Shown piece after piece: positions 23,799 to 34,600 of a stretch of 43,837 bases of DNA. The position numbers and the translations under genes are program-made. Every line of letters starts with the position of its first letter. Positions within the stretch are counted from its first letter, which is position 1. Below the pieces are notes generated by a model, which searched no databases, was not told where the DNA came from, and saw only the letters and a list, made by a program, of their open reading frames with translations. The stretch spans positions 1-43,837 of the forward strand of contig ONQP01000009.1 of NCBI GenBank assembly GCA_900319975.1. Direction: 5' to 3'. This stretch comes from an uncultured Bacteroidales bacterium (GTDB lineage: Bacteria > Bacteroidota > Bacteroidia > Bacteroidales > UBA932).

Positions 23799-24283
23799 AG
23801 AATCCCATCGTGACGTTTTTCCGCTGGAATGCGCTCCGTCAGGGACGGAGCACGGCCCCGACGTCGCTCCTGCCGCTGAAGAAGCTGAAGAGCGCGACGG
23901 TGTTCGTGGACGCCGTGGCCATGGGCGAAGACCCGGCCCCGGTCTGCCGCGCCGTCCAGCAGTTCTTCGACTACCAGGGGATTCCCGTCACCATCCTGTG
24001 CCCGCAGAAGGAAGACCTCAACTGGTGGGGCTACCTCAAGCCCAGGGCCCGCGGCGGCCGCAGGGACGCCCGCAAGGAGGACCTCTTCATCTCGCTGGCC
24101 GTCTGCCCGGACCATTTCGCCGCGGAGTATGAGGCCCGCTGCAGCATCGCCCGCTTCAAGGTCGGCTGCTGCCCGCTCCCGGACGGCGTGTACGACCTCG
24201 TGGTGGCGCCGCCGGAGGGCGTGGGCGCCAGCCAGACGGCCGCTTTCGCCGCCGTCAAAGATTATCTCAACAAGATCCGATGA
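23795..24283 (+). CDS. Small conserved Bacteroidetes protein, function unknown (possibly DUF6913)
   Basis: 162 aa starting MKNPIVTFFRWNALRQGRST. The protein is soluble, with no signal peptide or membrane segment. An alternating alpha/beta pattern (ATVFVDAVAMG, IPVTILCPQK, DLFISLAVCP, VYDLVVAPPEG) suggests a Rossmann-like or flavodoxin-like fold. There is no recognisable catalytic motif. It overlaps the kinase upstream and the membrane protein downstream by 4 bp each (ATGA), so all three are translationally coupled. I recall similar small proteins in Bacteroidetes with a DUF name only, and assign no function. Confidence 0.7.
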   Translation: MKNPIVTFFRWNALRQGRSTAPTSLLPLKKLKSATVFVDAVAMGEDPAPVCRAVQQFFDYQGIPVTILCPQKEDLNWWGYLKPRARGGRRDARKEDLFISLAVCPDHFAAEYEARCSIARFKVGCCPLPDGVYDLVVAPPEGVGASQTAAFAAVKDYLNKIR

Positions 24284-24753
24284 AAAAGTACCTGATCGTA
24301 TTCCTGATATCGATGGTCCCGCTGATCGAGCTGCGCGGTGCCATTCCTTATGCCGTCGGCTTCGGCCTGCCGCTGGTTCCCTCGCTGGTCGTCGCCCTGT
24401 TCGGCAACATGCTCCCCGTCCCGTTCATCTTCCTGTTCGCCCGCCGCATCCTGGTCTGGGGCAAGGACAAGAGGTACGTCGGCAAGTTCTTCACCTGGTG
24501 TCTGGAGAAGGGTGAGAAGGGCGGCCGCAAGCTGGAAGCCAAGGCCGGCGCCGGCCTCTACATCGCCCTGCTGCTCTTCGTCGGCATCCCGCTGCCCGGC
24601 ACGGGCGCCTGGACCGGCACCCTCGCCGCGAGCCTGCTCGACATGGACTTCAAGAAGAGCATGCTCTACATCTTCGGCGGCCTGCTGCTCGCCGCAGCCA
24701 TCATGCTCGCCGCCTCCCTCGGCGTCTTCGGCGCCATCAACCTGGTGAAGTAA
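24280..24753 (+). CDS. COG2426 small membrane protein ('small multidrug export' family)
   Basis: 157 aa with about four hydrophobic segments. Family features are the N-terminal SMVPLIELRGAIPYAVGFG, the helix FGNMLPVPFIFLFARRIL, and VGIPLPGTGAWTGTLAASLL near residues 105-124. The 'multidrug export' name comes from database tradition and not from firm biochemistry. The conserved P-L-P-G-T-G-A-W motif recalls the DedA/SNARE-associated scramblase-type membrane proteins. The stop codon at 24751-24753 directly abuts the stop codon of recO on the other strand, leaving no room for a terminator. Confidence 0.85.
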   Translation: MKKYLIVFLISMVPLIELRGAIPYAVGFGLPLVPSLVVALFGNMLPVPFIFLFARRILVWGKDKRYVGKFFTWCLEKGEKGGRKLEAKAGAGLYIALLLFVGIPLPGTGAWTGTLAASLLDMDFKKSMLYIFGGLLLAAAIMLAASLGVFGAINLVK

Positions 24754-25404
24754 TTACCGGAAAAGTTCTTTCAGGACGCGGAGGGAGCGGGCTTCGATGC
24801 GCGTTTCGGCGTGGTAGCTGAGGTAGCGGAGGAGCTTCTCGGCGATGTCGCTGCGCGTCTCGCCGCTCAACGGGACGAGCAGGCAGGCGCCGAAGTCCGA
24901 CTGGACGAGGGCGCGGATCTCGGCGAGGTGCTCGCCCGCGAAGGGCATCAGGTCTTCGAGCGAAGGCGAGAAGCCGAGGGCGGCGGCGAGCTCCAGCAGG
25001 AAGCGGAGGTGGTAGTTGGCGTAGTCGCCCTGCAGTGCGTCCAGGGTCAGGATCGCGCGCTCGCACCACTCGAACAGGCCTTCTTCCCGCGCGCTTTCGT
25101 GGATGGTCCGGTAGAGGACTTCGCTCATGAAGAGCGTCATCGCGTTCTTGCCGGCGCTGGTGCGAAGTCCGGTCAGCGGATGCCGCGCAGACAGCGCGTG
25201 GACGCGCCAGAGGTCGGATTTTGGATTCTCCGTCACCTCCGCGTCCAGGATGTTGAGGGGCTGGAAGAGCGCCATCCCGCCGCCCTTGGGGACGGACGCG
25301 ATGAAACTGCGGCGCCCCCAGTCGGGACTGAGGGCGTGCAGGACCAGGGAGCGCTCCCCGACCTTGGTGGTATTCAGGATGATGAGCCGGGTGTGGTGGA
25401 CCAT
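24754..25404 (-). CDS. recO: DNA repair protein RecO
   Basis: 216 aa. The N-terminal OB-fold begins MVHHTRLIILNTTKVGERSL, a typical RecO opening. A helical C-terminal domain follows, with LFMSEVLYRTIHESAREEGL near residues 91-110 and YHLRFLLELAAALGFSPSL near 148-166. The C-terminal zinc-finger cysteines found in some RecO proteins are absent. RecO loads RecA onto SSB-coated single-stranded DNA with RecR. It starts one base inside the stop of the S41 protease gene (TGATG) and so is translationally coupled to it. That pairing has no obvious functional logic. Confidence 0.9.
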   Translation of the reverse strand: MVHHTRLIILNTTKVGERSLVLHALSPDWGRRSFIASVPKGGGMALFQPLNILDAEVTENPKSDLWRVHALSARHPLTGLRTSAGKNAMTLFMSEVLYRTIHESAREEGLFEWCERAILTLDALQGDYANYHLRFLLELAAALGFSPSLEDLMPFAGEHLAEIRALVQSDFGACLLVPLSGETRSDIAEKLLRYLSYHAETRIEARSLRVLKELFR

Positions 25405-27020
25405 CAGTACTGCTTGATCAGCGGACTGGCCATGGCCTGGCGGAGCGCATCGTCATAGCGGATGCGGATCTTGACGCCGGCTTCCTGGAAGTAGTAGCGG
25501 ACGACGATCTCCTCCTCGATGAAGGGGATGATCTCGTCTTTCTTGAGACGCAGGAAGTCTTCCTTCTCCATGTTGAGGGACTTCTCGAGCGCGTCGAGCT
25601 CCGCCTTCATCGCCTCGTCCAGGCCGTCGCGCTTCAGCTCTTCCTTGGCGCGGTCGAAATAGGTCTTGGCGGACGAACGGTAGTCGAACTCCCGCTCCTT
25701 GGCGAAGTTGATGAAATCCTCGTAATCGTCCGCGCTGAGGTGGAACTCCTCGACGGGCGGGATGGAGGCGTGGCGGCGCACGTATTCGAGCGCATACTGC
25801 TCGAGGATGCCGTAGGTGACCAGCGAATAGGTCAGGCGGCTGTATTCGCGGAACTTCAGCTCGACGTCAGGCGTGATGCCGCCGCCGTCGCGCACGGTGC
25901 GGCCGTGGGCGGTCTTGAACTCGTGGGTCAGCGAATCGGGGATGCTCGCCACGCTGCCGTCTTCGCGGCGCTGGGCGTAGTCGATCGCCTGCACGCAGCG
26001 GCCGGAGGGCGTGTAGTACTTGGCCGTCGTGACCTTGAGCTCGCCGCCGTAGGGCAGGGAGCGGATGCTCTGCACGAGGCCCTTGCCGAAGGTGCGCTCG
26101 CCCATGATGGTTGCGCGGTCCATGTCCTGCAGGGCGCCCGCCACGATCTCGGAGGCGGAGGCGGAGCCGGAATCGACGAGCACGATCACCGGGAGCTTGA
26201 CGTCGACCGGGTCCTTGGTGGTGCGGAGGACGTAGCTGGCGCGCGCCTCGCGGCCCTGGGCGGACACGACCAGGGAGCCCTTCGGCACGAATGCGGACAC
26301 GATCTCGGCGGCTTCGTTCATCAGGCCGCCGCCGTTGCCGCGCAGGTCGAGGATGAGGGTCTGCATGCCCTGCTTCTTGAGCTCGGCCACCTTCTGGCGG
26401 AACTCGTTGCCGACGCCGTCGGTGAAGCCGTTCTGGGAGATGTAGCCGAACTTGTCGTCCAGCATGCCGGCGTACTCGATGTCGCCGATCTTGATCATCT
26501 CGCGGGTGACCACGACGTCCACCATCTCGCCGGTGGCGAGTTTCTTGACCTGGAAGGTCACCTGCGTGCCCGGCTCGCCGCGCATCTTCTCGCTGCTCTG
26601 CTGCGAGGTCAGGCCGGCGGTCGGCTCGCCGTCGATGGCGTAGATCTCATCGCCGCACACCAGGCCGTTCTTGGCGGCCGGGGAGTTGGCGTAGGGTTCG
26701 TTGATGATGACCGGGCCCTGCACGTCGGGCTTGTAGATCACGGCGCCGATGCCGCCGTAGGTCTTGTGGATCATCATCTGGAGGTTTTCGTTCTCTTCCT
26801 CGGGGATGAAGACCGTGTAGGGATCCAGGTCGGCGAGCATGGCGTCGATGCCGCGCCGCTCGATGCGGTCGACGGGCAGCGAGTCCACGTAGGAGCGGTT
26901 GAGCTCCTGGAGGATGGCGGTCTGGATCTCGGTCCACTTGCCGAGCTTGAATCGGGGCGTCTGGGCGACCGAGGAGAGCGTGACGCCGAGCATGCCTATG
27001 AGAAGGAGGGTGCGTTTCAT
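25404..27020 (-). CDS. S41 family C-terminal processing peptidase (CtpA/Prc-like)
   Basis: 538 aa. The signal peptide MKRTLLLIGMLGVTLSSVAQ sends it to the periplasm or outer membrane. A helical N-terminal part is followed by a PDZ domain (about residues 85-180, GIGAVIYKPDVQGPVIINEP to VVVTREMIKIGD). The S41 catalytic domain has LILDLRGNGGGLMNEAAEIV, the nucleophile in DSGSASASEIVAGALQDMD, and the general-base Lys in GERTFGKGLVQS. The C-terminal 130 residues are helical and charged. Such enzymes trim periplasmic or envelope proteins from the C-terminus. The EamA gene stops 13 bp upstream, so the order eamA-ctp-recO forms one leftward unit. Confidence 0.93.
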   Translation of the reverse strand: MKRTLLLIGMLGVTLSSVAQTPRFKLGKWTEIQTAILQELNRSYVDSLPVDRIERRGIDAMLADLDPYTVFIPEEENENLQMMIHKTYGGIGAVIYKPDVQGPVIINEPYANSPAAKNGLVCGDEIYAIDGEPTAGLTSQQSSEKMRGEPGTQVTFQVKKLATGEMVDVVVTREMIKIGDIEYAGMLDDKFGYISQNGFTDGVGNEFRQKVAELKKQGMQTLILDLRGNGGGLMNEAAEIVSAFVPKGSLVVSAQGREARASYVLRTTKDPVDVKLPVIVLVDSGSASASEIVAGALQDMDRATIMGERTFGKGLVQSIRSLPYGGELKVTTAKYYTPSGRCVQAIDYAQRREDGSVASIPDSLTHEFKTAHGRTVRDGGGITPDVELKFREYSRLTYSLVTYGILEQYALEYVRRHASIPPVEEFHLSADDYEDFINFAKEREFDYRSSAKTYFDRAKEELKRDGLDEAMKAELDALEKSLNMEKEDFLRLKKDEIIPFIEEEIVVRYYFQEAGVKIRIRYDDALRQAMASPLIKQY

Positions 27021-27033
27021 TTTTCGTTTTGTT

Positions 27034-27882
27034 TTAAGCCGTGGCGTAAAGCAGCAGGCCCACGCCTGCTATCATCAGGACCATCACCAGCGCCTTGTCC
27101 CGGACATGGCCTTCCCTGAGGATCAGCGCGCCGCCCAGGAACGTGACGATGACCGAGCAGCGGCGGATGATCGAGATCACGGAAAGCATGGCGTCCGGAT
27201 CCTTCATCGCGAAGAAGTATGCGGCGTCGGCCGCAGTGATCAGCACGGCGATGATCAGGATGCGCCAGTCCCAGGCGAGGGGTTGGAAGCTGTCCTTGTC
27301 CGTCAGATACTGGAACAGCAAAATCAGGGCCAGCAGGGCGGTGATATAGAGATTGGTCCAGCCCTGGAGCGCCAGGGGCTCGAATCCCTTGATGATATAC
27401 TTGTCGTAGAGGGCGCTCGCCGCGCCGGAAAGCACGGAAATGATCATGCAGAGCATGCCCCGGGCGGAGCCCGCCTTGTCCGTCCCGTTCTGCTTGGAGC
27501 GCGCGCTCAGGAAGAGGGCGGCCATCACGATGGCCACGCCCAGCCACTGCAGGGGGCTGAGGCGCTCGCCGAAGAGGATGATGGAGAAGATGACCACGAA
27601 CATCGGCCGGGAGGCCTTGATGGTGCTGACGGTCGTCAGCGGGAGGTGTTTCATAGCGATCAGGCCGGAGACCCAGGAGATCGAGACCAGCACGGCCTTC
27701 AGCAGGACGATGAGGTGCTCCTGCAGGGTGATTGCCGTGAGGAAAGGGGTCAGGAAAAGGGTGGTGAGGCCGCAAGAGCCGACCAGGATCCAGTACACCC
27801 CGTTTTGCTTGAGGGCCTGCTTCTTGAAGACATCATAGATGCCGAGGAGCAGCGCAGAACAGACGGTAAGCCAAAGCCACAT
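27034..27882 (-). CDS. EamA/DMT superfamily transporter
   Basis: 282 aa with ten hydrophobic segments arranged as two EamA repeats. [20 protein letters not shown] ends the first repeat, and [20 protein letters not shown] the second. Members move small metabolites such as amino acids or nucleotide derivatives across the inner membrane. The substrate is unknown. It is first in a leftward unit with the S41 protease and recO. Its promoter faces away from uvrA. Confidence 0.9.
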   Translation of the reverse strand: MWLWLTVCSALLLGIYDVFKKQALKQNGVYWILVGSCGLTTLFLTPFLTAITLQEHLIVLLKAVLVSISWVSGLIAMKHLPLTTVSTIKASRPMFVVIFSIILFGERLSPLQWLGVAIVMAALFLSARSKQNGTDKAGSARGMLCMIISVLSGAASALYDKYIIKGFEPLALQGWTNLYITALLALILLFQYLTDKDSFQPLAWDWRILIIAVLITAADAAYFFAMKDPDAMLSVISIIRRCSVIVTFLGGALILREGHVRDKALVMVLMIAGVGLLLYATA

Positions 27883-27896
27883 AGAACGGTTGAGAT

Positions 27897-27930
27897 TTTG
27901 ACAAAGTTAACCATAAATTTTGTATTTTTG
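27897..27930 (+). promoter_or_regulatory. Promoter of uvrA (TTTG at 27897-27900, TATTTTTG at 27923-27930)
   Basis: Both elements match the Bacteroidetes consensus, with 22 bp between them. The ATG at 27942 follows 11 nt after the -7 element, so the leader is only a few bases. Confidence 0.6.
27902..27909 (-). promoter_or_regulatory. -7 element TAACTTTG for the EamA-S41-recO unit
   Basis: It matches TAnnTTTG, reading leftward, 19 bp before the EamA ATG. It sits between the -33 and -7 elements of the divergent uvrA promoter, so the two promoters interlock. Confidence 0.6.
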
Positions 27931-27941
27931 TCTTCCTTCTC

Positions 27942-30646
<2,705 letters not shown>

Positions 30647-30650
<4 letters not shown>

Positions 30651-31639
30651 CGAAGATTGAAGCCGCAAGAACGGAGTATCAGGACTGGTGCCGCGCCGTC
30701 GGCGTGGACACCCTGGAGAAAGTCAACGAAACCCTCGAGGCCGGCAAGGCCATCGAACTGATCAACTTGTGCGAAGCCCGCCAGGAGCGCAAGTATGCGC
30801 AGGCGGCGGACCAGATCTACTGGAAGCGCAACCGCTGCCGCATCGTGATGATGTCGGGGCCGTCGTCGAGCGGCAAGACGAGCTCCTCGCTGCGCATCGC
30901 GCAGCAGGCGCGCGTGCTCGGCCTCAAGCCCAAGGTGATCGAGCTGGACAACTATTTCGTGGACCGCGAGCACACGCCGATTGACGAGAACGGCGAGCGC
31001 GACTACGAAGCGCTGGCCGCGATGGACGTCGCGTTCCTGAACCAGCAGCTCAACGACCTGCTGGCGGGCAAGGAGGTGGAGCTCCCGAAGTTTGACTTCA
31101 AGGAGGGACACCGCGTCTTCACCGGCAAGACCCTGCGCCTGGAGGACGGCGACATCCTCTTCATGGAGGGCATCCACGCCCTCAATCCGGACCTGACGCC
31201 GGACATCCCGCGCGACCGCATCTTCAACATCTACATCTCCGCCCTGTCCGCCCTGCCGGGCGGCGAGAAGGACCACGGCTCCACCACGGACAAGCGCCTG
31301 CTGCGCCGCATCGTGCGCGACAACCGCACCCGCGGCATCTCCCCGGAGGACAACATCCTCCGCTGGCCGTCCGTGCGCCGCGGCGAGATCCGCAACATCT
31401 TCCCTTACGAGGAGAACGCCAACATCGTGTTCAACTCCTCCACGCTCTATGACATTCCGCTGCTGAAATACTACGCGGAGCCGCTCCTGTGTGGCATCAG
31501 CGAGTCCTCGCCGGCCTACGCCAAGGCGCAGTCGCTGCTGCACTTCCTGGAGATCGTCCGTGCGCTCAAGCCCTCCGAGATCGCGGCCATCCCGCCGACC
31601 TCGATCATGCGCGAGTTCATCGGCGGCCAGACGCTGTAA
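30647..31639 (+). CDS. Nucleoside (uridine-type) kinase, short form lacking TGS/ThrRS-like N-terminus
   Basis: 330 aa. The P-loop GPSSSGKTSSS near residue 70 starts a phosphoribulokinase/uridine-kinase domain, with IELDNYFVDREHTPIDENGE as the lid or substrate region and LFMEGIHALNP as the Walker B/DE region. It phosphorylates a nucleoside, probably uridine or cytidine. Bacteroidetes proteins of this group are usually about 550 aa with an N-terminal TGS domain and a ThrRS-type second additional domain. Here only about 65 residues precede the P-loop, corresponding to the linker before the kinase domain. The upstream sequence is uvrA, so the missing part is not hidden nearby. The start ATG overlaps the uvrA stop. 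Confidence 0.85.
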
Positions 31640-31678
31640 AACAAAGATCCCCGGCCTCTCGGTCGGGGATCTTTGTTT
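31639..31678. terminator. Bidirectional terminator between the nucleoside kinase and alpha-2-macroglobulin genes
   Basis: An 18-bp stem, AAACAAAGATCCCCGGCC against GGTCGGGGATCTTTGTTT with one G-T pair, encloses a TCTC loop. It begins at the stop codon of the kinase gene and ends at the stop codon of the opposing gene, so it fits exactly between two convergent genes. Confidence 0.92.
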
Positions 31679-34600
31679 CTATTTGACTTCCGTCCATTGT
31701 CCGGGGACGAGGGCGGAGATCTTGTCGTCGTACATCGCCTCGCAGCTCACGGCCGGGAGGTAGAAGCGTCCCGGGTAGGTGGCGGTGAGGCCGGTGGTGA
31801 TGGTCACGCTCTGGCCGGCGCCCAGGTCGAAGAAGCTGTAGACGCGGTCGTCGCGGAAATCCTGGTAGGTCACGCCGGCAGGATAGCTGAAGTTCTCCTT
31901 GCCCACGCGGTCGTTCTGGATCTCCCAGCCGGACGGGAACTTCTGCGCCAGCGCGAGGTCGCGGACGGCGCCGGAGCCCGTGTTGGTCACGGTCACGACG
32001 GCCTTGAAGTTGCGGCCGCGGGAGAGCGTGTCCACGCGGACGGGCTGGCCGTCGGTGCCGATGTAGCTGATCTTCAGCGTCAGGCCGTCGGCCTTGGCCT
32101 TCTCGCTGCCGCTCTTCGGCGTGCCGGTCACGGCCACCACGGCGTGGATCGTGCCGCTGCCCGTGTTGGAGACGTTCAGCTGGGTCTTGCCGGTGGCGTC
32201 CTTGCCGATGGCGACCTCCTGGCGGACGAGGGCCTTGGACGTGTTCATCTTGTAGTTCTTCTCCGGTCCCTTGACGGTGGCGTTCACGCCGCCGCCGGCG
32301 ATCGTACGGGCGTAGTCGCTGATGGCGTAGAGCGACCAGGCGGTGGCCTGCGTGCTCATGTAGTGCTGGCTGTCATTGAGGCGGGCGGCCACCTTCTCGG
32401 CGAGCTCGAAGGCGGCTTCCTTCTGGCCGGTCAGGATGGACGTGCGCAGGGCGATGGCCATGTTGCGGTCCTCGCTGCCGTACCAGCCGTAGTAGCCGGA
32501 AGCGCTGGCCTCGAGGTAAGGCAGGCCGTTGGTCAGGCTGGTGGCCACCTGCTTCTTGCCGTCGCTGGCGAAGGCGCCGGCGAGCATCCACACGGCGCTG
32601 CGCGGCATCTTCCTGACATTCTCGCGGAGCAGGTTCATCGCGCTGCGCTGCGGCTTGCCGGCCGCCGCGAGGGCGTAGAGACCATAGGCGCGCACGAAGT
32701 CGTCTTCCTTCTTGTTGCTGACCACGCTGTTGGTCAGGTAGCGGACCAGGCCGGCCTTGAGGTCGGCGGGCACGGCGTAGCCCTGGTTCTCCGCTTCCTG
32801 CAGGAAGTGGAGGGCGTAGGCGGAGCCGAACGACGACGAGGCCGTGCTGCCGGGCCAGTAGCTCAGCGAGCCGTCCGGACGGCGGAAGCTGTGCAGGCGG
32901 TTGATGGCGGCGGTGACGTTGCGGGCGCTGCGCGCCACGGTGTTGTCGTCACACTCCATCACCTGGCTCAGGTAGAGCTGCGGGAAGGCGGCGGAAGTCG
33001 TCTGCTCGACGCAGCCGTAGGGGTATTCGATCAGGTAGTTGATGCGTCTGCCGAGGTCGATCGCCGGGATGGAGGAAAGCTCCACGCTGACGGAGTTCGT
33101 GCCCGGCAGGCCGAAGAGCTCGGCCGTGGCGTCCTTGGACTTGCCCGCTTCGAGCAGGAAGGACTGCACGCGGGTGACGGCCGGGTTGGGGTTGAGGACG
33201 TCGATCTCCACGCGGCTGACGGACTTGTCGGAGCCGGCCTGCGCCGTGACGGTCACGTGCGCAATGCCGGTCCGGTCGCCGACCTGGACCTCGAAGTACT
33301 CGACCTGCTGGCCGGCCTTGCTGATGCTGGTCTCCAGGGAGGAAGGACCCTTGACGGTGAGCAGGTCGTCGGTCTTGATGTCGAGCTTGACCTTGCCGAC
33401 GCCGTCCTTGAGCGCAATCACCGTGGACGGGATGCGGATGGTCTCACCGACGCTGAGGGTGCGCGGGAGCGTGGCCTGGACCATCACGGGCTGGGTCACG
33501 CTGACGTTCTTGGCGGCGCTGCCCTGGGCCTTGCCGTCGGTGGCGATGACCATCGCGCGCAGCGAGCCGATGTACTGCGGCACGTTGACGGTGTGCGTGG
33601 CGGTCTTGCCGGCCTTGAGGTCGAAGGGACCGAGGTAGGCGACCACCGGCTTGAAGCGGTCGGCGCCCTGGCGCTTGAGCGCGCCGCTGGCCTCGTCGTC
33701 ACCACCGATCGCGAACAGCTGCTCGATGTGGCCGCCGTAGGCGCCGATGACGGAATCGTATTCATCCCAGGTGCGCACGCGCAGGGCCTCCTTGGCGTAG
33801 AAGGCGGCCCAGGCGTCCGGGGTCTTGAAGCTGGTCAGGGAGAGAAGTCCCTCGTCCACGAGGGCGACGATGTAGCTCATCGCGCGGCCCTTCTCCTCCT
33901 TGACCCTGAAGCTGAGGGTGGACTCCGGCTTGGTCTCGGCCGGGATGTCGATCACCGGGCTGAGGTGCGAGGCGGGATCCTCCACGCTGATGTTCTTGAT
34001 ACCGTAGAGGCGGATCGGGGCGTCGTTGTGGACGTTGCCGTGCGGCTGGATCAGCGCGATGTTGGCGTAGGCGTTCGGCGTCATCTCCGCGGTCACGGGG
34101 ATACGGATCTCCGTGCTGCCGGCGAAGCACTGGATGCGGCGGGTGCCCAGGATGCGGCCGCCCTTCTCGATGGAGACGAGGGCGGTGGCGCCTTCGGCGG
34201 ACGGGATCGTGATGCGGGCCGTCTCGCCGACGGTATATTTCTCCTTGTCGATCAGCATGTTGAGCTGCGTGGAGCCTTCGGAGGCGTCGGTGGCGTTGGC
34301 CTGGTTGACCTCGCAGAGCATGGAGGTGGCGTGGCCGCCGCGCGTGTCGGTGACGCGGATGTAGTAGAGGCCGTAGGGGGCGTCGGCCCAGTCGTAGATG
34401 AACGAGCCCTTGCCGTCGCGGGTGGAGATGGTCTTCTCGTAGAGGAGTTCCTTGCTCCGGCCGGACATGTAGCCGGCGATCTCGCCGGAGGCGTTCCACC
34501 ACCAGCTCCAGTCGACGTGGAAGACCTCCACGTGCAGGCCGGTGGTCGTGGTGGCCTTGCCGTCGGCGTTGACCGTGGCGACGTCGAACTTCTGGTCGGT

